The notes: a model not told the origin generated them from the sequence alone. Shown: positions 43,756 through 52,602, counted from the stretch's first letter. The stretch is DNA of 64,000 nt from Bacillus_BD sp963708895 (GCA_963708895.1 CAVPUE010000002.1:372001-436000); one strand, 5' to 3'. A program made the numbers and translations.

Positions 43756-44622
43756 TTAGGAAAACATCGCTTTGATGGCGTCAATTAAACTAATAAAAAA
43801 TTGTTTTAGTTTATCTAGAAAACTTTGACCTTCTTCACTTTCTAGATAATTGGTTAATTTATCTTTTGCAATATTGATTTGTTCACCAACTTGATTCCAG
43901 TCAATATTTAAATCCTTTAATTTATTAAAAAGATCAATTAAACTTTGAATTTGTTCTTCTGTCAACGTGAGACCTAATTCTTTTGCTGCATTTTCGATCA
44001 ATGTTCTAATATCTGCCTCTGTTTTAGGAGGGTTTTCAGCCATTTTTTCTTTTACCTTCGCGATTAAGGCAGTGGCATTATCGGCACCGATTGAATCTCC
44101 TAATTCTGCTGTTTTAACCATTTCTTCATTTGCTGCTTGTTTAACATCCTCAGGGATTGCTTGATCTGCTGACACTTCATAAGCCTTTATGATTCCTGTC
44201 AAAGCACCCGTACCTGAAACGGCCATAGGAGCAGTAATGTAAATGCTTGCGTCCTTCACACCAGCCGTAATTAACGCATTGAGGTACATTTCATCTGTTA
44301 CCCAGTTTATATTTTTCGTTGATACGGACAGACCAGAATTTTTTTCCCCAACTGTAATAGCAGAAGATGAGATTGCGTTTGAACCAATAACAGCCTTAGA
44401 AATATAGCTTCCTAAATATTGATGTTCCTCTTCGTTAGAGACGGTAATGATTTGGGCATTTTCAGGGGCATTCATTTCAGAAAGGAGCGTATTTTTCTGG
44501 GCCTCTGTTAAATCTTCTCCTAGAGTAACGATCATATCCCCTACAGCAACATCTGCAAGACTATGGATAGGGAAGATCAATAGCATACAAACTAAGAGAA
44601 TGATATTTTTTAGTATTTTCAT
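43756..44622 (-). CDS. ypuA: DUF1002 secreted protein (YpuA)
   Basis: A 288-residue exported protein. The signal peptide ends near SLADVAVGD. The DUF1002 body includes IVTLGEDLTEAQK, EEHQYLGSYISKAVIG and ITAPMAVSGTGALTGIIKAY. The C-terminal quarter is helical. It should be released or held in the cell wall zone. It matches ypuA of B. subtilis, which has been linked to cell-envelope stress; the function is unknown. The ppiB gene that sits beside it in B. subtilis is absent. Confidence 0.88.
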   Translation of the reverse strand: MKILKNIILLVCMLLIFPIHSLADVAVGDMIVTLGEDLTEAQKNTLLSEMNAPENAQIITVSNEEEHQYLGSYISKAVIGSNAISSSAITVGEKNSGLSVSTKNINWVTDEMYLNALITAGVKDASIYITAPMAVSGTGALTGIIKAYEVSADQAIPEDVKQAANEEMVKTAELGDSIGADNATALIAKVKEKMAENPPKTEADIRTLIENAAKELGLTLTEEQIQSLIDLFNKLKDLNIDWNQVGEQINIAKDKLTNYLESEEGQSFLDKLKQFFISLIDAIKAMFS

Positions 44623-44893
44623 TTAAACACACCTCAGGATTTAATTTTCTCATTCATGATTGATTCTTTTTAGGAATCTCCAATTAAACTTGCAACTACA
44701 TAATACAAAACTTTTACTAGAAAGAGAAGTAAATTCACGTTGCAATGTATAGATAAATAATTTTTGAATTGAAAGATGTCCATGAATTATGTATCATGAT
44801 AAAGAATGGTACTTACAAAATCATTAGTGATAATCGTTTAAAAATTTTTAAAAAAGGTAAAACTAGGTTTAATGGTTTTATAAAGAGGGATTA

Positions 44894-45310
44894 ATGATGC
44901 TAATTCGGTATAAAAAAAGTTTTGAAAAAATTGCTATGGGTTTACTATCTTATATGCCAAGTGAGAAAGATTTAAAAAAACTTCAACAAACGATTAAGCA
45001 ATATGATTCCGATAAGAATTGGCAATTATTTTTATGGAAAGTAGACGAAGATATCATTGGTCTACTTGGCGGTGTTTGGGAAGATGACTCTACCTTTAAG
45101 ATTCATCATATTTCTTTAAATCCTTCTCATCGAGGACAAGGGATTGGAAACAGTATGGTAAAGGCATTAAAGGATTTATATCCAGATAAGCAAATTCTAT
45201 CCAATAAATTAACAAGCGCTTTTATTAACAAGTGTAACAAGAAGGTAGTGAATAACTCCACTACCTTTTATTCCTTTTATTCAGTATGGCCCTTTTTCTC
45301 TCATTTATGA
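44894..45310 (+). CDS. ribT: GNAT-like acetyltransferase RibT, orphan from the rib operon
   Basis: A RibT homologue of up to 138 residues. It opens MLIRYKKSFEKIAMGLLSYM, nearly invariant in the family. The acetyl-CoA loop is NPSHRGQGIGNSM. In B. subtilis ribT is the last gene of ribDEAHT, but no other rib biosynthetic gene is seen here. The last 20 residues (NNSTTFYSFYSVWPFFSHL) overlap the 3' end of ypuF and are unlike family tails. ATG 44894 or 44897 is possible. No FMN riboswitch precedes it. Confidence 0.85.
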   Translation: MMLIRYKKSFEKIAMGLLSYMPSEKDLKKLQQTIKQYDSDKNWQLFLWKVDEDIIGLLGGVWEDDSTFKIHHISLNPSHRGQGIGNSMVKALKDLYPDKQILSNKLTSAFINKCNKKVVNNSTTFYSFYSVWPFFSHL

Positions 45311-45830
45311 CATCTGTCCGATCTCTTTTTAAATGGCGATGGATTAAGTCTGTATCTTGCAAATTGCTTGAACTACACCATGTTAACCCTAATTGCTGAG
45401 ATCTTTCTATACATAATGTAATTAATTTATGAGAGATAAGAGGAAAATGGTAACTACAATAGAGTTGCGTTTTTTTCATATTTAAAAGTTGTTGCTTCAT
45501 TTGTTGAAAAAGGACGGTTGAATGGATGCCAAGCGTTTTCAGTTGCTCTTCATGTAAGGTTAGGATATTTAATGATTTCTCTAATGTTCTTTGGGCACCG
45601 TTGAAATTTTTGCGGCGGTGATGGTAATTCGCAACAGCTAATTGAATAAGACCAACCCAAATTGATTCTTTATTACCGTTATCAATTTTTTTCCAATAAT
45701 CCTCTAAAATTTCATGACATTCAAAATAGTCACGATCCCCATGAAAATGCACCAAATATTCTATATATTCCTGTGGGAAATTCATATCTTTTTCTCCTTT
45801 GATCAAAATAACATTCTTTCTAGACGTCAA
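45261..45830 (-). CDS. ypuF: DUF309 protein (YpuF)
   Basis: A 189-residue helical protein. The DUF309 signature is YFECHEILEDYWK near residues 36-50 with IQLAVANYHHRRKN after it; its conserved His/Glu/Asp residues suggest a metal site. The likely start is ATG at 45785 or so (MNFPQEYIEYL), where GGAGAAAAAG lies upstream, about 15 codons inside the longest frame. It overlaps the 3' end of convergent ribT. Function unknown. In B. subtilis it lies next to scpA, as here. Confidence 0.82.
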   Translation of the reverse strand: MTSRKNVILIKGEKDMNFPQEYIEYLVHFHGDRDYFECHEILEDYWKKIDNGNKESIWVGLIQLAVANYHHRRKNFNGAQRTLEKSLNILTLHEEQLKTLGIHSTVLFQQMKQQLLNMKKTQLYCSYHFPLISHKLITLCIERSQQLGLTWCSSSNLQDTDLIHRHLKRDRTDVINERKRAILNKRNKR

Positions 45831-45888
45831 TCACGGGTCTCTGATTAATTCATTCAATCTACTATACTAATTATAGCAAATTTTATGA

Positions 45889-46068
45889 AGGCTCTTTTCT
45901 CAAACTTTGTTGTTTTTGGATAAAAAATGCTGATTGTCCTTGTACTTACGTTGACATTGGACTTTATTTTTGAAGAGAGCTGCTATTTTTATACGAAGGT
46001 ACAAAATAGCTTATTTCTACGTTAAAATCGGCCTTTGGATTTTAACAATAAATTTACGAAAATAGCCT
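45889..46068 (+). mobile_element. MITE-like element, copy 4 (180 bp)
   Basis: Begins AGGCTCTTTTCTCAAA and ends TTTACGAAAATAGCCT; inner hairpin GTTAAAATC / GATTTTAAC is perfect. Flanks TTATGA and TTAGAA are only similar, a possible decayed duplication. It occupies the divergent interval between ypuF and scpA. Confidence 0.85.
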
Positions 46069-46129
46069 TTAGAACAAATAAGGCATTCAACATGAGAAAC
46101 AAACTAATGGAAAAGTATTGGTGGAACAT

Positions 46130-46879
46130 ATGCACTATAAAGTAAAAATTGATGGCTTTGAAGGACCTCTTGATCTGTTACTTCATTTAATCAATCATTT
46201 GGAAGTTGATATTTACGATATACCTGTTGCTGACATAACAGAACAATATATGATCTATATTCATGCGATGAAAGAATTGCAGCTTGATGTTGCAAGTGAG
46301 TATCTAGTAATGGCTGCAACCTTATTAGAAATTAAAAGTAAAATGCTTTTACCAAACCACAATAAAGATTTCGACGAAGAATTGATGATCGAAATGGAAG
46401 AAGACCCCCGTGAAGAATTAGTAGAGAAGTTAATTGAATATCGTAAGTATAAAGAGATCGCTGAAGATTTAAAAACTCTTGGAGAAGAAAGAAGTCTACT
46501 GTTTACAAAACCCCCAAGTGATTTAACAGAATATGCGAAAGAGCTTAAATCAGAGAAACAAGAATTAGATGTATCCTTATACGATATGCTAAGTGCTCTA
46601 CAAAAGCTTTTACGAAGAAAAAAACTACAACGACCATTATTAACAAAAATTACTCGTCAAGAGATTTCGCTTGAAACAAGAATGAATGAAATTATTAGTG
46701 ATTTAAAACAATCCAAAAAACCGAAAAACTTTTTTGATTTATTTCCAGTACATGATAAAGAACACCTAGTCGTGACTTTTTTAGCTGTGTTAGAATTGAT
46801 GAAGCAAAATGATATTGCCCTTGAACAGGAAGAGAACTTTGCTGATATTTTTGTTTGTGCTGTGGAAGGAGAAGGATAA
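46130..46879 (+). CDS. scpA: Segregation and condensation protein A
   Basis: A 249-residue kleisin. The N-terminal signature is YKVKIDGFEGPLDLLLHLI, which binds the SMC neck, and the C-terminal winged helix is at residues 180-245. The start at ATG 46130 (MHYKV) matches the family and GGTGG lies upstream. With ScpB and SMC it forms the condensin that organises the chromosome. It abuts scpB (stop and start adjacent). The MITE copy 4 lies only 61 bases upstream. Confidence 0.95.
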   Translation: MHYKVKIDGFEGPLDLLLHLINHLEVDIYDIPVADITEQYMIYIHAMKELQLDVASEYLVMAATLLEIKSKMLLPNHNKDFDEELMIEMEEDPREELVEKLIEYRKYKEIAEDLKTLGEERSLLFTKPPSDLTEYAKELKSEKQELDVSLYDMLSALQKLLRRKKLQRPLLTKITRQEISLETRMNEIISDLKQSKKPKNFFDLFPVHDKEHLVVTFLAVLELMKQNDIALEQEENFADIFVCAVEGEG

Positions 46880-47458
46880 ATGGAAATCATTCACTGGAGA
46901 GGGATTGTTGAAAGTTTATTATTTGCTGCAGGGGATGAGGGTTTGACAATGAAACAAATTTGTGAGGTCCTTGAATTAGATGAAATCATGGCAGTCCAAA
47001 TAATGAAAGAGTTAGAAGAGGAATACAAGGAGAATGGAAACCGTGGAATCACACTTGTTCAAATGGCGGGTGCTTATCAGCTCGTAACGAAAAAAGAGTA
47101 TTCTCCTTATTTGAAAAAACTCGTTGATTCTCCGCATACGTCAACTTTATCACAAGCAGCACTTGAAACATTGGCCATCATCGCTTATAAACAGCCAATC
47201 ACGAGAATGGAAATTGAAGAAATTAGAGGTGTAAAAACGGAAAGACCTCTACATACATTAGTGGGGAAGGCTTTAATCAAAGAAGTTGGAAGAGTCGAAG
47301 GAGCTGGTAGAGCCTACCTATATGGAACAACGAAAGCGTTTCTTGATTATTTTGGTTTGAAAAATATCGAAGACCTTCCACCACTACCAGATCAAATGGA
47401 GGAAGACTCTGTTCAAGAAGAAGCGGATTTATTTTTTGGACGTTTTGAAGACCTATAG
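46880..47458 (+). CDS. scpB: Segregation and condensation protein B
   Basis: A 192-residue ScpB with two winged-helix domains. The first is IVESLLFAAGDEGLTMKQI; the second contains SQAALETLAIIAYKQPITR, the family signature, and EEIRGV. It forms a dimer on ScpA. Immediately follows scpA, with GGAGAAGG before the ATG. Confidence 0.95.
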   Translation: MEIIHWRGIVESLLFAAGDEGLTMKQICEVLELDEIMAVQIMKELEEEYKENGNRGITLVQMAGAYQLVTKKEYSPYLKKLVDSPHTSTLSQAALETLAIIAYKQPITRMEIEEIRGVKTERPLHTLVGKALIKEVGRVEGAGRAYLYGTTKAFLDYFGLKNIEDLPPLPDQMEEDSVQEEADLFFGRFEDL

Positions 47459-47468
47459 ATTAAAAATG

Positions 47469-47496
47469 AAACCATTCATGTTGATGGTTTTTTTAC
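47469..47496 (+). terminator. Terminator of scpAB
   Basis: AAACCAT / ATGGTTT stem followed by TTTTTAC. Confidence 0.7.
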
Positions 47497-47570
47497 TTTT
47501 TTCTCATCATAATCTTCTGACAATCCCAATAGGATAGTGTGGAATGACAAAAGGGAAAAGAGGATGGTAT

Positions 47571-48446
47571 ATGAATCGGTATGAGGACTATCTTGATGAA
47601 GTGATGAGGTGGGAAGTAGAGCTAAGAAGTGCTTTAAAGGCTGAGAATGTACATGAGGATGAAGGGGTGTATATAAGGTTAAATGATTTTACTGAGAAAA
47701 TAGCTAGGCTAAAAGAACAAGGTGCAAACCAAGAAGTAATTGCTGGATTACAAATGGAAGTTGAAAGTCTTCATCAAGAAACAGAACAATACTTTAAAAG
47801 TCGCAGAAGTCGTGAAGCATATGTGAAACTAGGCAAGCACCAACTACCACCCTTACCATATGCATATAAGGCTCTTGAACCCTATATATCTGAAGAAATT
47901 ATGAAACTACATCATCAAAAACATCACCAATCCTATGTTGATGGATTGAATAAAGCAGAAACCAATCTTGAAAAAGCGAGACAAACCGGAGACTTTTCAC
48001 TTGTTAAGCATTGGTCCAGGGAGCTTGCTTTTCATGGGTCGGGACATTATCTTCATACGATTTTTTGGAATAATATGAGTCCTAAAGGCGGTGGAAAACC
48101 AGAAAACCTTTTGTTAAAGGAGATTGAAAGGTATTTTGGTCGTTTTGAATTATTCAAGAAGCAGTTTACTGAAGCTGCTAAAGCTGTCGAAGGGGTTGGG
48201 TGGGCTATCCTTGTTTGGTCACCACGATCTCGTCATCTCGAGATACTACAATCGGAAAGACATATGATCTTAACACAGTGGGATACCATCCCACTTCTTG
48301 TTCTCGATGTATGGGAACATGCTTATTATTTACAATATAAAAATAATAAGGCAGAATACGTAGATAATTGGTGGAATCTAATCAATTGGAGGGACGTTGA
48401 AGATCGTTTTGTGAAGGCTAGACAATTAAAGTGGAAACCCTATTAA
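47571..48446 (+). CDS. sodF: Fe/Mn superoxide dismutase with N-terminal extension (SodF-like)
   Basis: A 291-residue SOD. Residues 1-90 are a helical, charged extension (MNRYEDYLDEVMRWEVEL...). The SOD part follows with YAYKALEPYIS, the metal His in LHHQKHHQSYVDGL, the second His in FHGSGHYLHTIFW, and DVWEHAYYLQY carrying the Asp and His ligands. This layout is that of B. subtilis SodF, which is longer than SodA. I start at ATG 47571 (MNRYED) with AGAGGATGG upstream; the ATG at 47544 is in-frame but has no site. It is an insertion relative to the B. subtilis scpB-dacB order. Confidence 0.88.
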   Translation: MNRYEDYLDEVMRWEVELRSALKAENVHEDEGVYIRLNDFTEKIARLKEQGANQEVIAGLQMEVESLHQETEQYFKSRRSREAYVKLGKHQLPPLPYAYKALEPYISEEIMKLHHQKHHQSYVDGLNKAETNLEKARQTGDFSLVKHWSRELAFHGSGHYLHTIFWNNMSPKGGGKPENLLLKEIERYFGRFELFKKQFTEAAKAVEGVGWAILVWSPRSRHLEILQSERHMILTQWDTIPLLVLDVWEHAYYLQYKNNKAEYVDNWWNLINWRDVEDRFVKARQLKWKPY

Positions 48447-48450
48447 TCAA

Positions 48451-48629
48451 GGCTGTTTTCGTAAAGTTTATTGTTAAAATCTAAAGGCCGATTTTAACGT
48501 AGTAAGAGCTATTTTGTACATTCGTATTAAATTTGCAGCTCTTTTCTCAAATATAAAAGGATAAATCAACATGAAAACAATGACAATTAGTTTTTTTTCC
48601 AAAAGCAACAATGTTCGAGAAAAGAGCCT
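48451..48629 (-). mobile_element. MITE-like element, copy 5 (179 bp), 6-bp target duplication
   Basis: Begins AGGCTGTTTTCGTAAA and ends TTCGAGAAAAGAGCCT, flanked directly on both sides by TAATCA. The inner hairpin GTTAAAATC-TAAAGGCC-GATTTTAAC is perfect. It lies between sodF and dacB. Confidence 0.88.
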
Positions 48630-48656
48630 TAATCAAATATGAAAGTCATCAAGGAA

Positions 48657-48699
48657 GAACTCAGGAAGACATACAAATGATGTCCACTGAGTTCTTTTT
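48657..48699 (+). terminator. Terminator after sodF, beyond the MITE
   Basis: GAACTCAG / CTGAGTTC outer stem with inner GACAT / ATGTC, then TTTTTG. It is probably the original sodF terminator, now 180 bases further off. Confidence 0.8.
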
Positions 48700-48763
48700 G
48701 TCATATTGGGACAAGTCTAGCATAAACTTTTACAAACCGATAAAGGAGAAGAGGGATACGTGA

Positions 48764-49909
48764 ATGAAACTTTTTAAGTTCATATTAATTTTTACCTTCA
48801 TTATATCAACCATCTTACTGTATCTTCCCTTTAAAGTGCAGGGCTCTGTATCTGTTAGTGCAAGTAGCGCCATTTTAATGGAACAACAGTCAGGTAGGAT
48901 ACTATATGCAAAAGATGCACATGCGAAAAAGCGGATTGCCAGTATAACGAAGATTATGACGGCTATTCTTGCGATTGAGTCTGGAAAGTTAGATGAAACC
49001 GTTAAAGTCAGTGAACAAGCTGTTAGAGCTGAGGGCTCTTCGATTTATTTAAAACTGGGTGAAAAGATCAAGTTAGAAGATCTTGTATATGGATTAATGC
49101 TTCGCTCTGGAAATGACTCAGCAGTAGCAATCGCCGAGCATGTAGGTGGTAGTTTAGATGGTTTTGTTTTTTTAATGAATCAAAAAGCGGAAGAAATCGG
49201 GATGGAAAATACTCATTTTGCCAATCCGCATGGTCTTGATGATCACGAAAATCATCTTTCAACAGCCTATGATATGGCAATACTTACTCAATATGCGATG
49301 TTCAATGATACCTATCAAAAAATCGCAGGAACAAAAGTACATCGTGTTCCGGATCCTACTGGAGATTGGGATCGAGTTTGGACGAATAAGAACCGATTAT
49401 TAACCGGTTTATATGAGTATACAACGGGTGGAAAAACTGGATATACAAAACGGGCAAAACGAACGCTTGTGACAACCGCTTCGAAGGATAACCTTGATTT
49501 AATTGCGGTTACCTTAAATGGGCCTGATGATTGGAATGACCATATTAATATGTATGAATATGGTTTTCGAAACTATGAGTTAGTGACGGTTTTAAAAGAG
49601 GGAATCATCAAAAAAGTGGACGATGAATACTACAAGAAAAAGGTCTATGTTGATCAAGATGTTTTGTATCCTGTTACCGATAAAGAACGTGAATTATTCC
49701 ATATCGAAATCACTTTACAAAAGCCAAAAGAGGAATGGAGAAATAAAAAGCTTGAACCAGATATCGTTGGAAAGGCCATCATAAATCTTGACCAAAAGCC
49801 AATCCGTACGGTTCCTCTTTATTACAAACAGTCCTTTAAAAAAGAGAATGATTCATTCCTTGATTCATTTAAAAACATGTTATCCATCCATTTAGGGGTA
49901 CAAGAATGA
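48764..49909 (+). CDS. dacB: D-alanyl-D-alanine carboxypeptidase DacB (PBP5*)
   Basis: A 381-residue S11 peptidase. The signal peptide is residues 1-27 (cleavage near KVQGSVS). SxxK is SITKIM, SGN is RSGNDSAVA, KTG is GGKTGYTKRAKR. The C-terminal beta domain is followed by an amphipathic tail. It trims spore cortex peptides in the mother cell. The stop overlaps spmA (ATGA), so dacB-spmA-spmB form an operon, under sigma-E in B. subtilis. Confidence 0.93.
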   Translation: MKLFKFILIFTFIISTILLYLPFKVQGSVSVSASSAILMEQQSGRILYAKDAHAKKRIASITKIMTAILAIESGKLDETVKVSEQAVRAEGSSIYLKLGEKIKLEDLVYGLMLRSGNDSAVAIAEHVGGSLDGFVFLMNQKAEEIGMENTHFANPHGLDDHENHLSTAYDMAILTQYAMFNDTYQKIAGTKVHRVPDPTGDWDRVWTNKNRLLTGLYEYTTGGKTGYTKRAKRTLVTTASKDNLDLIAVTLNGPDDWNDHINMYEYGFRNYELVTVLKEGIIKKVDDEYYKKKVYVDQDVLYPVTDKERELFHIEITLQKPKEEWRNKKLEPDIVGKAIINLDQKPIRTVPLYYKQSFKKENDSFLDSFKNMLSIHLGVQE

Positions 49910-50490
49910 TTAATATTATTTGGGTGTTAATAACAGTGATTGGGATTATATTCGCGATGGTCAATGGAACGATGGAAGAGGTAAACGCCGCTGTTTTTAA
50001 AGGAGCCTCTGAAGCTGTTACATTGTGTATAGGCTTAATTAGTGTACTGGTTTTTTGGTTAGGTTTAATGAAAATAGCAGAACATGCAGGGTTATTGGAA
50101 AAACTTTCGCAATTGTGCAGACCACTTGTAAAACGGTTATTTCCAGAGGTTCCGAATGACCATCCTGCGATGGGTTATATTTTATCAAATATGATGGCTA
50201 ATTTATTTGGACTTGGAAATGCAGCAACACCTCTTGGAATTAAAGCAATGGAACAACTGAAAGAATTAAACGGAGGAAAAAATGAAGCAAGTCGATCGAT
50301 GATTACATTTTTAGTCATTAATACAGCAAGTGTTACATTGATACCAACTACTGTAATAGGGATAAGAATGAATTACAATGCGGGTTCGCCGACAGATATT
50401 GTAGGTCCTACCTTACTGGCTACTTGTTTATCCGCATTTTGTGCGATTTTAATCGATCGCTGGTTTTATTATCGAAGATCCCGAAAGTGA
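49906..50490 (+). CDS. spmA: Spore maturation protein A
   Basis: A 194-residue nucleoside-recognition-domain (Gate) membrane protein. Helices include VLVFWLGLMKIAEHAGLL; MMANLFGLGNAATPLGIKAM is the family signature. It acts with SpmB in spore-core dehydration. Start overlaps the dacB stop; spmB follows 14 bases later. Confidence 0.94.
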   Translation: MINIIWVLITVIGIIFAMVNGTMEEVNAAVFKGASEAVTLCIGLISVLVFWLGLMKIAEHAGLLEKLSQLCRPLVKRLFPEVPNDHPAMGYILSNMMANLFGLGNAATPLGIKAMEQLKELNGGKNEASRSMITFLVINTASVTLIPTTVIGIRMNYNAGSPTDIVGPTLLATCLSAFCAILIDRWFYYRRSRK

Positions 50491-50504
50491 AAAGGATGAT
50501 GTAA

Positions 50505-51032
50505 ATGGGAATTGTTTCGATTATTTCCCTATGGTTTATTCCTATTTTCATAGGATTTGTTTTACTGTACGGCACATATAAAAAAGTTCCAACCTATGAG
50601 GTTTTTGTTGAGGGTGGGAAAGAGGGAATCAAAATAGCTATCACGATCATTCCTTTTCTTGTTGGGATGTTAGTAGCTATTTCGATATTTCGCGCGTCTG
50701 GTGCTTTAGAGTTTTTTATGAATCTGATTCGCCCGCTTATGACGGCTATTGGAGTTCCAACAGAAATTGTTCCACTTGCAATCATCCGTCCTTTATCGGG
50801 AACTGCTGCCCTCGGGATGACGAGTGATTTAATCGCTACTTATGGACCTGATTCTTCTATTGGAAGACTTGCAGCGGTATTACAAGGTAGTACAGATACA
50901 ACTTTTTATATTCTGACGGTCTATTTTGGTGCAGTTGGCATTAGGAAAATGGGAGATGCATTGAAGGTAGGCTTATTAGCAGATCTTGCAGGAATTATTC
51001 TTGCGATTGTGATTGTAGCACTTGTGTGGTAA
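50505..51032 (+). CDS. spmB: Spore maturation protein B
   Basis: A 175-residue Gate-domain membrane protein with VEGGKEGIKIAITIIPFLVG, the proline-rich IRPLSGTAALGM and AVLQGSTDTTFYILTVYFG, all typical of SpmB. AAAGGATG lies upstream of ATG 50505. Third gene of the dacB operon. Confidence 0.94.
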   Translation: MGIVSIISLWFIPIFIGFVLLYGTYKKVPTYEVFVEGGKEGIKIAITIIPFLVGMLVAISIFRASGALEFFMNLIRPLMTAIGVPTEIVPLAIIRPLSGTAALGMTSDLIATYGPDSSIGRLAAVLQGSTDTTFYILTVYFGAVGIRKMGDALKVGLLADLAGIILAIVIVALVW

Positions 51033-51036
51033 TGAA

Positions 51037-51085
51037 CAAAGGTGAAAAGCGGTTCCTCATTACGGGGAATCGTCTTTTGCCTTTG
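51037..51085 (+). terminator. Terminator of dacB-spmA-spmB
   Basis: A long stem with small mismatches runs from CAAAGG (51037) to CCTTTG (51085), inner AAAAG / CTTTT and TTCC / GGAA, then TTTATTTTTTT. Confidence 0.85.
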
Positions 51086-51165
51086 TTTATTTTTTTATTT
51101 TGAAAAAACACGAGAATATGGCATAATTCAATAAGAACGTAGTAGTAAAAATTAGAGGTGACTAG

Positions 51166-51888
51166 ATGGAAAGACTGCAAAAAGTGATTGCACATGCGGG
51201 AGTAGCTTCAAGAAGAAAAGCAGAAGAAATGATTCTTGAAGGAAAAGTGAAAGTAAATGGGAAAGTGGTTAAAGAGCTGGGGGTCAAAGTATCGAACTCA
51301 GATACGGTAGAAGTTGGAGGGATCCCACTTGAGAAAGAACAACCTGTTTATTTTCTATTTTACAAACCACGCGGAATCATTTCAAGTGTAACAGATGACA
51401 AGGGACGTAAAACGGTTACGGACTACTTCCCGGAGATAAAAGAACGGATTTATCCAGTTGGCCGACTTGATTATGATACATCAGGAATACTTTTATTAAC
51501 CAATGATGGTGAATTTGCCAACTTACTGATGCATCCCAGAAATGAAATTGAAAAAGAATATATTGCAAAAGTAAAAGGAATTCCCTTAAGAGAAAATTTA
51601 AAGGCCCTTGAAAAGGGAATCGTTCTTGAAGATGGAAAAACAGCTCCTGCACGAACAAAAGTCATTTCCTTTGATAAGAAGAAAGGAACGTCAATTGTGC
51701 AGCTCACGATCCATGAGGGTAAAAACCGTCAAGTTCGTAGAATGTTTGAAGCGATTGGCAATCCTGTTGTAAAACTTCGCAGAGAAAGGTATGGCTTTTT
51801 AGATTTACGTGGCTTACAAGCGGGAGATGCAAGGGAATTAACGGCACATGAAGTGAAGCAACTTCGCGTGTTAGCAGAAAATCAGTAG
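51166..51888 (+). CDS. rluB: 23S rRNA pseudouridine synthase RluB
   Basis: A 240-residue RsuA-family synthase. The N-terminal S4 domain has LQKVIAHAGVASRRKAEEMI; the catalytic motif is VGRLDYDTSGILLLTNDGEFA with the Asp nucleophile; GKNRQVRRMF follows. It modifies 23S rRNA at the position equivalent to 2605. AGAGGTGA precedes the ATG. Its place between spmB and resA matches B. subtilis ypuL. Confidence 0.94.
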   Translation: MERLQKVIAHAGVASRRKAEEMILEGKVKVNGKVVKELGVKVSNSDTVEVGGIPLEKEQPVYFLFYKPRGIISSVTDDKGRKTVTDYFPEIKERIYPVGRLDYDTSGILLLTNDGEFANLLMHPRNEIEKEYIAKVKGIPLRENLKALEKGIVLEDGKTAPARTKVISFDKKKGTSIVQLTIHEGKNRQVRRMFEAIGNPVVKLRRERYGFLDLRGLQAGDARELTAHEVKQLRVLAENQ

Positions 51889-51983
51889 AAATTTCATCAT
51901 TATTTTAGTAAAAAAACAATACAGGGATGCTAATAATGTTATAATATTGGCAAAACTATAATATTTTCTAAAAATAAGGGAAT

Positions 51984-52022
51984 AGTAGATCATCTTTATC
52001 TTTCAAGAGATGATCTACTTTT
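51984..52022 (+). terminator. Terminator of rluB, upstream of resA
   Basis: 12-bp perfect stem AGTAGATCATCT / AGATGATCTACT with TTTTC after it. Confidence 0.85.
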
Positions 52023-52053
52023 CAACAGAATAGCAAATCTTGGGAGAGGATCT

Positions 52054-52581
52054 ATGATGAAAAAACGACGATTTTGGATGAGAACCATCATCTTAAGTGT
52101 GTTAGTAGCTGCTGTAGGTTATTCCTTATATGCAAATTTCACAAAAGATAAAGTACAAAAAGTAGAAATTGGCAATAAGGCTCCAGATTTTGCTTTAGTA
52201 GATTTAAATGGTCAAAAGCATCAGCTTTCCGATTATGAAGGACAAGGGGTATTTTTAAATTTTTGGGGTACTTTTTGTAAGCCTTGTGAAGAAGAATTTC
52301 CTTATATAGATAATCAATACAAGTATTTTAAAGATAAAGGTGTACAAGTATTGGCTGTTGATGTTGGAGAAACAGAATTTGCAGTTAGAAAATTTGTTGA
52401 GCGGCATGAACTAACGTTTCCGGTTGTTATTGATCAATCAGAAGAAGTACAGACTGCTTACGGAATAAACCCATTACCGATTACTTTTTTAATTGATAAG
52501 GATGGAACGGTGGTCAAATCACATACAGGACAATTAACGGAGGAAATGGTTCATGATTTTATGAAACAAATTCAACCATAG
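52054..52581 (+). CDS. resA: Thiol-disulfide oxidoreductase ResA
   Basis: A 175-residue membrane-anchored thioredoxin-like protein. The anchor is residues 8-25. The active site is FWGTFCKPCEEEFPY (CxxC). The central insertion characteristic of ResA is present. It reduces apocytochrome c outside the membrane before haem attachment by ResBC. ATG 52054 or 52057 follows GGGAGAGG. First gene of resABC. Confidence 0.93.
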   Translation: MMKKRRFWMRTIILSVLVAAVGYSLYANFTKDKVQKVEIGNKAPDFALVDLNGQKHQLSDYEGQGVFLNFWGTFCKPCEEEFPYIDNQYKYFKDKGVQVLAVDVGETEFAVRKFVERHELTFPVVIDQSEEVQTAYGINPLPITFLIDKDGTVVKSHTGQLTEEMVHDFMKQIQP

Positions 52582-52602
52582 GCTTAAGGGGAGTTTTTTG
52601 AC

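Noticed and set aside
43967..44164. Plus-strand reading frame inside ypuA
   Set aside because: It is antisense to a well-supported gene, lacks a ribosome-binding site and has low-complexity hydrophobic content.
20143..48629. CRISPR array formed by the repeated units
   Set aside because: The repeats are about 180 bp, kilobases apart, in both orientations and have target duplications; no cas genes are present.
48640..48700. Riboswitch or structured leader of dacB
   Set aside because: The structure is a single branched hairpin with a U-tail and behaves as a terminator; no known aptamer blocks are present.
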